Source: Zygotorulaspora mrakii (lineage: Eukaryota > Ascomycota > Saccharomycetes > Saccharomycetales > Saccharomycetaceae). From it: a stretch of DNA of 64,000 bases. Below the pieces are notes generated by a model. That model ran no database searches. It was not told where the DNA came from and worked only from the letters and a program-made list of their open reading frames with translations. The stretch spans positions 1 to 64,000 of the forward strand of contig NC_050722.1 in the NCBI RefSeq assembly GCF_013402915.1. Reading direction: 5' to 3'. Positions within the stretch are counted from its first letter, which is position 1, and each line of letters opens with the position of its first letter. Made by a program: the position numbers and the translations under genes. Shown here piece after piece: positions 19,024 through 30,262 of the stretch.

Positions 19024-20955
19024 ATGATTGATTCCTCGAGGAGGGAACAAGAATGTTCGCGCTTGTTGCCTAAAGGGAGTCAACCGTCCACGCTAGCGGC
19101 AAACCACGAAATGGCAAAGGACCTTCCGTTCTCAGACCGCGGCGATTTTGAGGATGCTATCCGAGGATATGTTGGCTCAATACACGATGAGCAAATACTA
19201 GGTTCTGATGGCAGTATAGTATGGAGCATGAAGCCGTATGATTTTTTGAAAACAGATAATTCCTCAGCTACTGTTAATCCCAGTCTGTGGAGGCAAGCGC
19301 AACTCAATGCAATTCATGGACTTTTTGAAATCACCAATGGTGTTTATCAGATAAGGGGGCTAGACATTGCAAATATGACTATAATTGAAGGCGATACCTC
19401 CTTAATAATCATAGATACTCTTTTCACTACGGAGACAGCCCGGGAATCATTGAAACTTTACTATGAGCATCGCCCTCAAAAGCCTGTGGGTACCGTAATA
19501 TATACGCATAGTCATTCCGACCATTACGGGGGAGTTAAAGGTGTGGTTAACGAAGCAGATGTAAAAGCCGGAAAGGTACAAATAATTGCGCCAGTAGGTT
19601 TCATGGAAAGCGTTGTAGCGGAAAACTTCCTAGCAGGGAACGCGATGCATCGACGTGCACAGTATCAATTCGGTATGTTACTTCCTAAGGGAACACGAGG
19701 GCTTGTTGATTGTGGGATAGGAAAAGCAGCATCCCATGGCACTGTTACACTGATTGCGCCAACAAGTACTGTTGCAGATCCGTTCGAAGAACGAACAATT
19801 GACGGTGTTGAGTTTGTATTCCAGCTTGTTCCAGGATCGGAAGCTCCTTCAGAAATGCTTATTTACTTGCCACAACAGCGCATACTCAATATGGCTGAAG
19901 ATGTCACGCACCATATGCATAATTTGTACGCTATTCGAGGTGTCGAGGTACGTGACGGTAATCAGTGGGCCAAATACATTGATGCGGCTCGCGTAGCTTT
20001 TGGTGGCCAAACAGATATTTTAATTGCCCAACATCACTGGCCCACCACAGGGCGGGAGCGCGTCAACGCAGTACTGAAGAAGCAGCGTGATATGTATAAA
20101 TTTATTCATGACCAAACCCTTAGATTACTTAATCAAGGTTACACTAGTAGAGACATTTCCGAGATTCTTCGTATGCCGTCCAACCTTGAGCATGAATGGT
20201 CAACACGAGGCTACTACGGTACCCTAAGTCATAATGTAAAGGGTGTGTATCAGAAATATATGGGATGGTATGATGCCAACCCAGCCAATCTTAACCCATT
20301 GCCACCTGTGGCCAGTGCGAAGAAGGTAATAGAGTATATGGGGGGCGCTGAGGCTGTGTTAGCGCGGGCTTACAAGGACTTCCAAAAAGGCGAGTTTCGT
20401 TGGGTTGCAAGCGTTGTGAATAAACTAGTTTTTGCTGAGCCAGCCAACCGTCAGGCCCGGGAGCTTTGTGCTGATGCATTGGAACAATTAGGGTATCAGT
20501 CAGAAGCAAGCACATGGCGTAGCGCATACCTGGTAGGCGCTATGGAATTGCGTGAGGGTGTGCCAAAAAGACCAAGTACCGGTAAACGCAATAACCTTGG
20601 CGCACTAAATAATGCAATGCTATTTGACTTCCTTGCCGTGAGATTAAATGCAAGCAGGGCGGAAGGTATGTTGATTGTTGCAAATTGGTGCTTCGTTGAT
20701 TCAAATGAACGGTTTGTTCTTACTCTGGAAAACTGTGCCCTAACGAATGTGAGAGGTTTACAGGCAGATGTAGATGCAACGGTTACTCTTAGTAGAGACA
20801 CATTGGAAGCATTAATAGATAAGGAAACTAATTTGGATGATGCTGTAAAGAAAGAAAAAGTGTCAATTGAAGGTGATCAACTAAAAATTGAACAATTTTG
20901 GACCTTGTTCGATGATTTTGACCAATCTTTTCCTGTGATCGAACCCATGAAATAA
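19024..20955 (+). CDS. BDS1: Alkyl/aryl-sulfatase, bacterial-type metallo-beta-lactamase fold
   Basis: Protein of 643 residues, close to S. cerevisiae Bds1 (646). It hydrolyses alkyl or aryl sulfate esters and releases sulfate for assimilation. The metal-binding motif THSHSDHYGG lies at 161-170 (H162, H164, D166, H167), and further His and Glu ligands follow in the MAEDVTHHMHN segment. An alkyl-sulfatase dimerisation region follows, and the last 120 or so residues fit an SCP2-like substrate-binding domain. The family is widespread in bacteria, and the yeast gene is a known case of horizontal transfer. Start: the ATG at 19024 gives the family length. The next gene, same strand, is a sulfur-compound transporter, which fits a sulfur-scavenging pair. 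Subtelomeric position matches the patchy distribution of BDS1. Confidence 0.93.
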   Translation: MIDSSRREQECSRLLPKGSQPSTLAANHEMAKDLPFSDRGDFEDAIRGYVGSIHDEQILGSDGSIVWSMKPYDFLKTDNSSATVNPSLWRQAQLNAIHGLFEITNGVYQIRGLDIANMTIIEGDTSLIIIDTLFTTETARESLKLYYEHRPQKPVGTVIYTHSHSDHYGGVKGVVNEADVKAGKVQIIAPVGFMESVVAENFLAGNAMHRRAQYQFGMLLPKGTRGLVDCGIGKAASHGTVTLIAPTSTVADPFEERTIDGVEFVFQLVPGSEAPSEMLIYLPQQRILNMAEDVTHHMHNLYAIRGVEVRDGNQWAKYIDAARVAFGGQTDILIAQHHWPTTGRERVNAVLKKQRDMYKFIHDQTLRLLNQGYTSRDISEILRMPSNLEHEWSTRGYYGTLSHNVKGVYQKYMGWYDANPANLNPLPPVASAKKVIEYMGGAEAVLARAYKDFQKGEFRWVASVVNKLVFAEPANRQARELCADALEQLGYQSEASTWRSAYLVGAMELREGVPKRPSTGKRNNLGALNNAMLFDFLAVRLNASRAEGMLIVANWCFVDSNERFVLTLENCALTNVRGLQADVDATVTLSRDTLEALIDKETNLDDAVKKEKVSIEGDQLKIEQFWTLFDDFDQSFPVIEPMK

Positions 20956-21745
20956 GACTCTTCGAAAGTTTCAAAAAATTTTAAGGATCAAGACAGTCCT
21001 AAAAGGTTATAATTCCAGTTATAGATTTGATTCATTAATTTTCCAGTAAAGCGGACTTTATCAAAGTGAAGATTCCTACTTGAGATCGGAGATCGTTGCA
21101 AAAACAAGGCAAATCAAATTGCTATATTAGGCTATGTGTTGTATGGATGTAGATCGAATGCAGAATGTATAAGTTTTCTTTTTTTTGAGGCATTCGTTGC
21201 CGAGAGAATTCGTGGTTTTTTTCACTTTCACATCTTTAGTTAATTATTGTGCATCGTGTTTTATCACCACATTTCATGTCAAGGAAGGAAAAATGATAGA
21301 AAATAGACAGGTCTAAACGAAAGAGAAAAAACTTTGAAGACACTTTGACTTTGTCTGTCTCTGAAGACTGGCGTGTTGTAGGAAATACTCCGAAGACATT
21401 GACAGTAAAACAAAGTGATGAAAATAAACATGACATTCAGAGTAGATTCTCTTGGCAATTCGCCGAAAAATTGGCGGTCCTCGAACATCTGACTACTATT
21501 TGCCACAATTGAGTAAATTTAAGCTTATTCTGAGTATATGTGGATATCTTTGATCAAACTCACTCGCTTAGGGTGCTACAGCTGAAAGCCTTCGGTGTGT
21601 AATCGAATCCCGTTACACGAGTTGGCCATAGAAAAGTTGATTCCAAAGCGGCTTTTAGAATTTGCTTAGTATATTAGGAACGTTTCTGGTAGGATTATTG
21701 TCAAGCTACCTTAATTCCTCTTTTTTACTTTATGTTTCGTAGCTG
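20956..21745. other. Intergenic between BDS1 and SOA1
   Basis: No coding frame with support. It contains a GCCACA (reverse TGTGGC) site at 21502-21507 and an AT-rich leader before the SOA1 start. A hairpin-like GTGTAATCGAATCCCGTTACAC at about 21588 looks like a tRNA T-arm but has no tRNA body. Confidence 0.5.
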
Positions 21746-23449
21746 ATGAAAAACGGCTTTATCGTCACCGATATGTCTGTCAACAAGGAAGATGGATCAA
21801 AATTTGAAAAAGTTTTAACTGGTGCTACTACTTCTCAGTTAGAGTACTCCTCTTTTAACGAGCTGGACTCTTCGTCAATTGATGCTTTCAATGATAGTAA
21901 GTTCCAAGAAGATAATGGAAACCCCTTTTTGAATCCAATTGTGGAGAAGCATTATCGTGAACTGTACGTATCCACCAAATATGAATGTGTTGAAAGGTTC
22001 GATCCATTCTTTACGTGGACAAAAAAAGAAGAAAAAAAGGTTGTGAATAAACTAGACTGGCATGTTACTCTCCTTTCATGTTTCCTATTTGTGGCATTGC
22101 AGGTCGACAGAGGTAATTTGTTACAAGGGGTTGCTGATAACCTACTCCACGACTTAGGTCTCAATTCTAGCAATTATAATGTCGGAAATACGATATTCTT
22201 TCTGACTTTTTTATGTGCCGAATTACCTTCTCAACTCATTTCGAAAAAAATAGGAGCCGATAATTGGATTCCAATGCAAATGACGGCTTGGGCCCTGGTG
22301 GCTACTCTGCAATGCCGAATGAAAGGTAAAAATTCTTTCTATGCGTGTAGAGCACTCTTGGGTTTACTGGAAGGCGGCTTTGTTCCTGATTTGGTACTTT
22401 GGATGTCATATTTTTACAACTCTTCAGAACTTTCGATAAGGCTGTCATTTTTTTGGGTGACTTTATCTTTAACTCAAATCGTCACTTCTTTTGTGGCATA
22501 CGGAGTTTTTCACATGAGAGGTATTGGTGGAATGGCAGGCTGGCAGTGGTTATTTTTGATTGAGGGCATTTTCACTCTATTCATTGGCGTCAGTGCTTAC
22601 TTCTTGATGGTACCTTCTGTGGTTCAAACAAAGAAGCCATGGAACAAGAAAGGATGGTTTACTGAAAGAGAAGAAAAAATAATTGTGAACAAGATTCTCA
22701 GAGATGATCCAACAAAAGGAGATATGAACAATAGGCAAGGAATGTCATTGAAAATGTTATGGAAAGCGCTCACAGATTACTATTTGTGGCCTATCTATTT
22801 AATAGGTCTTGTTGCTTATATTCCAACGAACGTCTTAACAACTTATCTGACTATGGTATTGCGAAATATTGGTTTCACAACTTTCGAAGTTAATCTGCTG
22901 GCTATCCCAAGCTTTATCCTTCATATTATACTGCTACTCGGACTGACATGGTTGACGGAAAAATGCAATAATAGGCTTGGCTTGAGCCTGTTACAGCCGT
23001 TGTATACCGTTCCTCTTCTTGCGGTTCTCCGCTTTTGGAAAGCAACAATGTTTAACAAGTGGGGGACATATGCAATTATCACCCTGCTGCTAGGTAATCC
23101 CTATATCCATGCAATTTGTGTGTCCCTGTGCTCTAGAAACTCTCAGTCAGTTAAAACGAGAACTGTTTCTACTTCCTTGTACAATATGTTTGTGCAAGCT
23201 GGTCTCATTATATCTTCAAATGTATATGCAATAAAAGATGCGCCAATATACCGCAGAGGAAATGCAGTACTCTTTGGCTTGGCACTTGCTATGTTTCCTA
23301 TCTTGATAGGGAGTAAGTTTCTTTATGTCTATATCAACAAACAGAGAGATAAGACTTGGGATTGTATGTCAGAAGAGGAAAGAGACCACTACTTGAATAC
23401 TACTACTGAAGTTGGTTCACGTAGACTGGATTTCAGATTCTATCATTGA
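21746..23449 (+). CDS. SOA1: Sulfur-compound transporter of the allantoate/anion MFS family
   Basis: Protein of 567 residues with a long acidic cytosolic N-terminus (about 110 residues) and twelve predicted membrane segments. The signature FTEREEKIIVNKILRDDPTK in the central loop, the WTKKEEKKVVNKLDWH stretch before the first helix and the tail RRLDFRFYH closely resemble S. cerevisiae YIL166C (Soa1). Soa1 imports sulfonates, sulfite and thiosulfate across the plasma membrane. It belongs to the Dal5 branch of the anion:cation symporters. Its neighbour BDS1 frees sulfate from organic esters, so the two likely serve sulfur scavenging. A second in-frame Met ten codons on (MSVNKEDG) is an alternative start. 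Substrate is inferred from the family. Confidence 0.85.
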   Translation: MKNGFIVTDMSVNKEDGSKFEKVLTGATTSQLEYSSFNELDSSSIDAFNDSKFQEDNGNPFLNPIVEKHYRELYVSTKYECVERFDPFFTWTKKEEKKVVNKLDWHVTLLSCFLFVALQVDRGNLLQGVADNLLHDLGLNSSNYNVGNTIFFLTFLCAELPSQLISKKIGADNWIPMQMTAWALVATLQCRMKGKNSFYACRALLGLLEGGFVPDLVLWMSYFYNSSELSIRLSFFWVTLSLTQIVTSFVAYGVFHMRGIGGMAGWQWLFLIEGIFTLFIGVSAYFLMVPSVVQTKKPWNKKGWFTEREEKIIVNKILRDDPTKGDMNNRQGMSLKMLWKALTDYYLWPIYLIGLVAYIPTNVLTTYLTMVLRNIGFTTFEVNLLAIPSFILHIILLLGLTWLTEKCNNRLGLSLLQPLYTVPLLAVLRFWKATMFNKWGTYAIITLLLGNPYIHAICVSLCSRNSQSVKTRTVSTSLYNMFVQAGLIISSNVYAIKDAPIYRRGNAVLFGLALAMFPILIGSKFLYVYINKQRDKTWDCMSEEERDHYLNTTTEVGSRRLDFRFYH

Positions 23450-26400
23450 ACTATGTTGTAGTATAGTTAGATGGGTTCTCGCGCTCATATTTCTACCTAA
23501 CCTGGTTCCAGCCGATTGCTGATGAAAGCATCATGCATTCAGCTGATTACGACTATCCTCCTCAGCTTTTATAAAAAGCAAAAAATTTGTATCACTTTTA
23601 CGCCAAACTTTATATTGGATGTTCTTATTGAGAACTTAGTGTGCGATTCTTGCATTATAAATCCTCTAACTTACAGTAATTTTTTCCATCTATGGCGCTA
23701 GTTTCGCCATACATTGATGTTATTGGACGATGTTGCGTTTGGAAGTTGACACATTCAATATGAATGCTATAAGTAGATTTTGAGATATTTATTAATAACT
23801 ATGTAAGACAACCCAAAAGAAAGTAACATGCTGCTGATGGTTCGCTTGGTTTTCGTATAAGCGTTAATTAATATTATACCCACCAACCTAAGTGTAATGT
23901 TCGTATGAGGTCCATAGTAAAACAAAAGAACGATTGAGATTATATTATAATTGTTATATTTTGAAGTAGTATTCGTGTCAATAAAAAATGTGCAATGGAA
24001 TTTGAGCTAAATTTTTATTATTTTATATTCCTAACAAAGCAGGACAATAATAATTACATGCTTCAAATAGAGCAGAAATATTGTTTAATTTTATTGAATA
24101 ATCTGCAGCCAGGTTAATAGCAATATTCAATGATAATTAAAAATAATTAATTTATTATATAAGGCCTACCTACTAAACCTATTGTTGTTTTATTCAGAAA
24201 AAATAATAGAATATACTGCTTAAAAAATTAAAACAAGATGCATTTGTATCAAGGACTTCTTATGAAGTGTGTGATTCACCTCTTACTTTATCAATATTTT
24301 AGTTCAGGCAACATGTTCAGCTACGCTTAAAATAGTTTATTATTGCTGAAAGTTTGTCACCAGAAAAAAAAGGTTTCAATGAAATATTAAAAAAAATTTA
24401 AAAATTGAATATCTATCAAGAAATATAAAAAAATTTAAAAATTAAATATCTATCAAGAAATATAAAAAAATTTTCAAAAATAAAAAATAGTACACCAAAA
24501 ACATATTGTTTTATATAATATGACTATTGTAGTTAAATGTATATCAATTAAAGAATTTTAGGACTAAGTTAAAAGCAAAACACTCCAAATTTTTTTATTT
24601 CGTAGCGTCTCTTCCTTAGGTGTAGCAAAACGAGAAAGGTTTTTTCGTCCTGCAAGTTATCATAACAGCGTCCCAAAGACACAATAGCTCCTAAATATCT
24701 CGATAATGTGAAAGAAAATAAATTTCAAGTGTAAACTTCATGCGAAAACTAGCCGTTTTCCATGCCAGCGGCAATTTGTTGAACTATAGATTGATATGGT
24801 GACAGAATTGATATACTAAAAAGATAACTTATATTGGAGTCATATGAAGCCCTAAGGGAGGATCACTCAATCCCGGAGAGTTATCTGCTAATAATCTATC
24901 AAGAGGCGTTTACAATACAGGAATCTGACAACGAAGGATCTATGGCAAAATATAGGAAGTAACTGTTATACTAGATTCAATGGGATTGGAAAAAAATGGT
25001 ATCGACAACACGAATTGTTATCAGGCAAGAGTGCAAGTACTATATTATTAACTTTTTTATGGTTCAATAGATGAAGAATAGCAGGTATAAACACCGGCAT
25101 GTCTCCACGATATCCGATCTCACTTTATTTAGTTTTATCTCATTTTATAATATGGGAGATCAGGGACTCATATATCTCTTAAATCAAGCTCCACACTAAT
25201 ATCATTGATTTTAACCAAGCTTTCGTAAATATCTCAAAGGATGTCTCACTCTCCAACCGCAATTGCATTGTAATCAATTGAGGGGGGGGGGGGGGCACCC
25301 TTTTTTTGTTACCAGGGAACTACCTGAAAACTCTGAGGATTCTGGTATTCTTCCGTACCAATATTTCAAATTAGGTAACATGCAATATGGCATACTAATA
25401 AATGCAAATTACAGTAAAGTTTTTAAGTCAAAAATTTTGGCGTGATATTGTTCCTTAAGTTCAGTTGAGAGGCGCGAGCACAATTAACAAACAAGACGCT
25501 CCAGCAATAATTTGACTGGATATTTATAGTTAAATACTTTTTTGTACCATTTTTTCTCGAGGATCGACAAAAAAATGTTTTCTGCGCAATAGGAATAACT
25601 TTAATATGTATTAGTAACTCGAAAAGCTTGATCTAACCGAAAGCTCGACATCGGTTATATATTTTTTATTTTTTTGTATTCTTTACTGTCGTTTGTTGTA
25701 CCTTAAAGGACTTAGGTGAAACTACGGTAGACGACAAGCTTTATTATTCAAGAAACATTGTGTACACTACCAATGACGACTATCCTTATTTTAATTTCGT
25801 TCTAAGGAGCTATCTTGATTGTATCTGAGTTCTACCAGGCGCTAAGCCATGTCGCTGAAGTCAAAAATATACAATTAAAGAAGCTAATAAACGAGACAGA
25901 ATCGCTGAGGATATGAATAGGGGAGGTGTGACTCCAAATTTTTATTAACCTATTGGCCTTTTGCAATCTCATTTTGACATATTTCAAAAGAACCCCAATG
26001 TAAGCTGCAAGGTTTGGAATGACAAAATAATGTACTGGTAGCAACATACCATAATATACTTCGACTCAGAATGAATTTTTCTATATTGAATGTCCCAAAG
26101 GTACTTTGCGGACACTTTTTAATCTGGGTGTGCCTGCCGTGAGATAACAAGTAGAGTAGATAATATAAAGTGCTCATAAGATAAAAAAGACAATTTACTG
26201 TACTTCATTAGTTAATACAGCGTCTTAAACTCCTTTAACAATGCTACACAAAAAAAAATTGTGGAAACACCGTTGGCAATCAATCTCTTCATATAAACGG
26301 GCCTTTTTGGAGTAAATATCTTTATCGCTTTGGATAGAAAGATATTTACGAAACGCATAAAAGACTTAATGAGATTAGAAAATGCGAAAGGCAGATAGAA

Positions 26401-26830
26401 TGAGTATAAAAACATAAAAGTGTGAAAAGTACGGAAAAAATACTATTTCAACTCAATTAGTATTTTTGTCCGAAAAGATGAAGTCTTAAGCAACTGGGCA
26501 GTAATAACGAAGTTGCAAGTCAATACATCACTTAGAATCATCATACCTGAAAATTTTGTACTTGCTCCTTCTCAGCCTCAACCGTCCAATATTATATATA
26601 AATAGATGGTTTCAAATTCAATCCAAACTTCCCAAGAATGAAACAGCTGATAAAAGTGGAATCACTTTCGTCACATTTTTATCCTCGCGAATGAACTTCA
26701 AAGGAAAACCTAACGGGTTGAGCTACGCAACAGGCCTGAAGCACTGAGTTCTCCTTTGTTAGACGAGAACTAGATTATTGCAGATACAGATGCTTCAATG
26801 TTCATTAAAAAGCGCAAACCACCGGAACAT
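23450..26830. other. Long AT-rich gene-free region
   Basis: More than 3.3 kb with no gene I can support. 23.8-24.6 kb is extremely AT-rich. A 36-bp tandem of about 2.5 units (AAATATCTATCAAGAAATAT core) lies at about 24386-24480, and a G14 homopolymer at 25282-25295. Leftward frames at 25832-26177 are short and overlap in different frames, as an old broken gene might. No RNA gene seen. Confidence 0.6.
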
Positions 26831-27378
26831 ATTTCACAGCCTCAGCATGCGATGATAGTGAAAATCTTGAAGAATTGCGCAGTTACCAAAGTGAGCCAGT
26901 ATCAAGTGGTCTGTCCAGGCTTGACGCAATAAAATGGTGGCACGCAAATCGCTGCAAGTATCCATCTCTCTTCAAGCTAGCCATGTCTCTGTTATACACT
27001 ATAGTAAGCTCATGTGATGTAGAGCACTACTTTTCTCTTGCTGGAAGAGTTGTTAGGAAAGACAGAGCACGGCTTCATTATAAGAATGTACGAACTCCAA
27101 TGCTTTTAAGAAATCGGTTTTTAAAATTTGGCTTTTACGAGCCATCTCCGATTCTCGTGCTAGACTCAGAAAATGAGACAGACTTCGACCTTGATAATGA
27201 ATACAATGACATAGATTGTTACCTATCAGACAGTTCTGAGGAAATCCATGACAGCCAAGATGACAGTGCTGCAACTGCAAGGCTTGCGTCTCAAGAGGAC
27301 ATTAATAAACCTGGTTCAGCTATGTATATTATGAGCAGGCCGCCGTCATATCGTAGATATTTCATTTCACATTCTTAA
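26831..27378 (+). pseudogene. C-terminal remnant of a hAT transposase
   Basis: The open part carries the hAT dimerisation domain: WWHANRCKYPSLFKLAMSLL, then a DVEHYFS motif and LLRNRFLKFG. The acidic tail is typical of yeast hAT elements. The frame can be followed upstream to about 26831 without an ATG in good context, and the N-terminal, DDE and zinc-finger parts are missing. The same domain, diverged, is found at 35904-36338. A relic, or a captured C-terminal domain. Confidence 0.75.
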
Positions 27379-27499
27379 TCCAAATATCATAAATTTCATT
27401 ATGGACGATAATACTTGGGTTACTCAACTCGTATACGCTGCCTTAATAAAAAGTAACTATTTTTTTTAACCATGAGTAGGTTTTCACAGGAGATTTACT

Positions 27500-28050
27500 T
27501 TCTCACTTTTACAGAGTAAGTTGTTTTCTTTACCCGGTTACTCGGTGAACAAGTTTGCATTTATGTCGTTCATCATTTTTCCCAAACCGCGTCAGCCGCG
27601 GTGCCTGTATAATTCCGCGGATGAAAATGGAATAACTCATTCTCGAGCTCTCCCCCCGCTTCGTCTTTCTATCTCGAGTTTTGAAAAAAATTTATCGTTC
27701 TTATCAGCAAAGCGCGCGAGCTGCGAAAAACTCATTTCCCTTCGCAGAAGATGATTTGGCTGTTTTCCTCATGCACTACGAAGATCGCTATAGCTCATCC
27801 AACAGGTCTCTGTGCCACTTGACTCTTTGTATGTAATAGAACTGCATTCTCGTCATCTATATTTTTTAAAGATCCACATAAATGTCACTCTTCATTGCCC
27901 AAAAGCACCGTGGAGGCCCCCAATTGCAGGCTGATACACTCCACTTAGACCTTTATTTTTTTGTGCAAAATTTCAGATTTGTTATTTCTGTCGCTCCAGA
28001 GAAATCTCTATCCCAGTAAAAATGGACTTGCACCACCGTCAAAAAATCCT
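27500..28050. repeat. Relic of the subtelomeric element flank
   Basis: 27690-27945 matches 13140-13450 (GCGCGAGCTGYGAAAAACT followed by a conserved TTTCCTCATG stretch and GCTCATCCAAC). A short CACCACCGTCAAA at about 28032 recalls the motif array upstream of the helicase. No coding frame. This indicates that the subtelomeric element once extended, or was inserted, this far inward. Confidence 0.7.
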
Positions 28051-28525
28051 TAATGCGGGTACCACCCCGAAAAACGCAACGAAGTAGAAGAATTTGTAAT
28101 GCTCCGGAGCGACACACTTCCATAGCAACGCTTTCCCATAGACAATCCAGAAGGTAGCATCGGTTTTCCTATTTAACCTGTAAACTTGACAATTCAGGAT
28201 CGAAGATTTGTCGACCTGCGACGCACATCCACGTCACAGCTTTGCCATACACACAACAGCTGTGCAGTTGGTTTTTACGATATCCCCTAAATTTATATTC
28301 TTTTAAATTAAACGCAAACAGAATAAACTTGTGAAGGCAAATATGTATATGCTGCATGCTATTCGTTCCACCGAAAATATCGAAAATTTTAAGCCTATTT
28401 TTTAATGTGTTCCGAGCAAATAACAGATTACTTAAATATCTAGATTAAATATGGCTCACTCTATTTTTGTATTCGAATTTGGCTTTGATAAGATCCTCTT
28501 TGCGTTGTCTAAAGCTAGTCCTTCG
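28051..28525. other. Intergenic, downstream of CPS1
   Basis: No supported gene; it contains the 3' flank of the leftward CPS1. Confidence 0.5.
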
Positions 28526-30262
28526 CTACGGTAGACTATCTTCATTAGCTCCTTCCTGAACATTAACAATATATTCGTAAACAAATGCAATTGAGGTAAG
28601 GTGCGCTGATGCTGGGATTGTTTCATCAACCGAGTGAACTGTCTTCCATAAACCTTGAGGGAGAACATTTCCGAAGAATCGGTAGATATTTTTTGTCAAA
28701 GCCCAGTAATGTTTAGTGTCACTGTTGGCAGATATTGTGTTTGTTGTCACATAAACCTCGGCTTCAAAATTATTTCTCAGAAGACCATTTTGAAACACAT
28801 TTTGAATAGTACCCGAAAAGATGTCCCACACTTGAGAACCTTTGGTAGGAGAATAAGGCGATGGTTCTAAGGGCTTGTATCCCGTGACAGTTATAGATCC
28901 AACATCTGTACATGGGATTACCTCTTCATCGGCTAAATACAGACCATAGCCGTACTTTTCAGCAACTTCTCTTGCGACACTCAAATCACTCTCTAAGACT
29001 TCTTGGACGGAAGATTGGATGTCTATTCTATGATTGACCAAAAATGTAGATACCTGAGGAAGTGCATTTGCCTTCATTCCTCCATGGAAAACGTCCACAG
29101 CTTGGGAGGTCCTTATCAGTTCTCTCATCTCCGGTCTTTGTGATATGAACTCGACAAGATTCTTTCTTTCTTTTTCGTCGAAGCGTGCTTCAATAATAGC
29201 TTTTTTGAATTCGGCGGGTAAACTATTACTGTGCTCAGCCATGCAGACCAGAAAACCATAAAATGGATTTTCTAGAGAGAATTCAAATTTGAAAGGCTTA
29301 TTCTCCAAAGATGAGATTATCTCTGCAGCGACGCCGATTGTAGTATGTTCTGGTGGAATTGAAGAGTGACCACCGTTTCCGAGTACCGTAATATTCACAT
29401 CAAGATATCCTTTCTCTTGTACCACGGGCGCTGCAATGAAAACGTTTTTAGAAATCTCAGCAACCATGGATCCTTCATCAACAATCGAATAAATTCCATT
29501 ATCACCATATCTTTCGTGCAAAAATTTTCCCATTGTACGGGCTCCGTGAAGACCTGCTGTTTCCTCGTCAAATCCCAACGCAACAATTACAGTTCGGGTG
29601 GGCTCAAATCCATCTTCAATCAATTGTTCTATAGCCGCCAGTTGGGCGATCAACAATGTTTTACAGTCAAGAGCACCTCTACCATATATTAAATCACTTG
29701 AAGCATCATAATGTCCCGAAAATGGAGGATAAGTCCATTGAGAAACAGTTTCAGGATCAACTGGAACCACGTCTTGATGAGATGTTAACATCATAGGCTT
29801 CAATTTTTTGTCTTTCCCTTCCCATGTGAAGAGTAGGTTAACCTCATTAACTTTTTCAAGCTTCAAGTGCTTCGAGACCAAGGGAAAAGAGTTCACAAGA
29901 TAATCATGAAGTTTGAAGAACTCGTGATAGTACTCAATATCTTCAGAAGGGCTTGGGTTGTCGTCAAAAACCTCTGTTGGAATTTGGATGGCTCCTGCAA
30001 GTCTAGATATTGCTTTCTCTTTGAAATCAGGGCTTTCAAAAATCATCATGATAGACTTATTAAATTCAGGTAAAATTGGATCCATTCTGCCGCATTGCTC
30101 AATATAATCAACACCAATATGGTTGTGGTAGGACCAAGAAAACATATTGCTCAACGCACCTACAATTAGCATTCCAGCACCAATCGCCATAGCCACCCTA
30201 CGCTTGGAAATCAACTGATTGTACTTGGGAATGTTTCTCTCTGTTTTAGTATCTAAAAGCAT
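28526..30262 (-). CDS. CPS1: Vacuolar carboxypeptidase S
   Basis: Protein of 578 residues (S. cerevisiae Cps1 is 576). Residues 1-24 or so are cytosolic and end in a Lys/Arg-rich stretch, a single membrane anchor follows (VAMAIGAGMLIVGALSNMF), then the lumenal M20 metallopeptidase. Zinc and catalytic residues are visible in LTSHQDVVPVD (His and Asp), YGRGALDCK (bridging Asp) and GFDEETAGLHG (Glu pair). Several N-glycosylation sequons fit vacuolar delivery through the MVB pathway. Cps1 removes C-terminal residues from di- and short peptides under nitrogen limitation. It is divergent from a DAL5-type permease gene; members of that family import dipeptides, so the two may act in sequence. Confidence 0.95.
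   Translation of the reverse strand: MLLDTKTERNIPKYNQLISKRRVAMAIGAGMLIVGALSNMFSWSYHNHIGVDYIEQCGRMDPILPEFNKSIMMIFESPDFKEKAISRLAGAIQIPTEVFDDNPSPSEDIEYYHEFFKLHDYLVNSFPLVSKHLKLEKVNEVNLLFTWEGKDKKLKPMMLTSHQDVVPVDPETVSQWTYPPFSGHYDASSDLIYGRGALDCKTLLIAQLAAIEQLIEDGFEPTRTVIVALGFDEETAGLHGARTMGKFLHERYGDNGIYSIVDEGSMVAEISKNVFIAAPVVQEKGYLDVNITVLGNGGHSSIPPEHTTIGVAAEIISSLENKPFKFEFSLENPFYGFLVCMAEHSNSLPAEFKKAIIEARFDEKERKNLVEFISQRPEMRELIRTSQAVDVFHGGMKANALPQVSTFLVNHRIDIQSSVQEVLESDLSVAREVAEKYGYGLYLADEEVIPCTDVGSITVTGYKPLEPSPYSPTKGSQVWDIFSGTIQNVFQNGLLRNNFEAEVYVTTNTISANSDTKHYWALTKNIYRFFGNVLPQGLWKTVHSVDETIPASAHLTSIAFVYEYIVNVQEGANEDSLP

Noticed and set aside
21585..21612. tRNA T-arm-like hairpin (GTGTAATCGAATCC)
   Set aside because: No acceptor, D or anticodon arms fit around it; the loop is too long. 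Not a tRNA gene.
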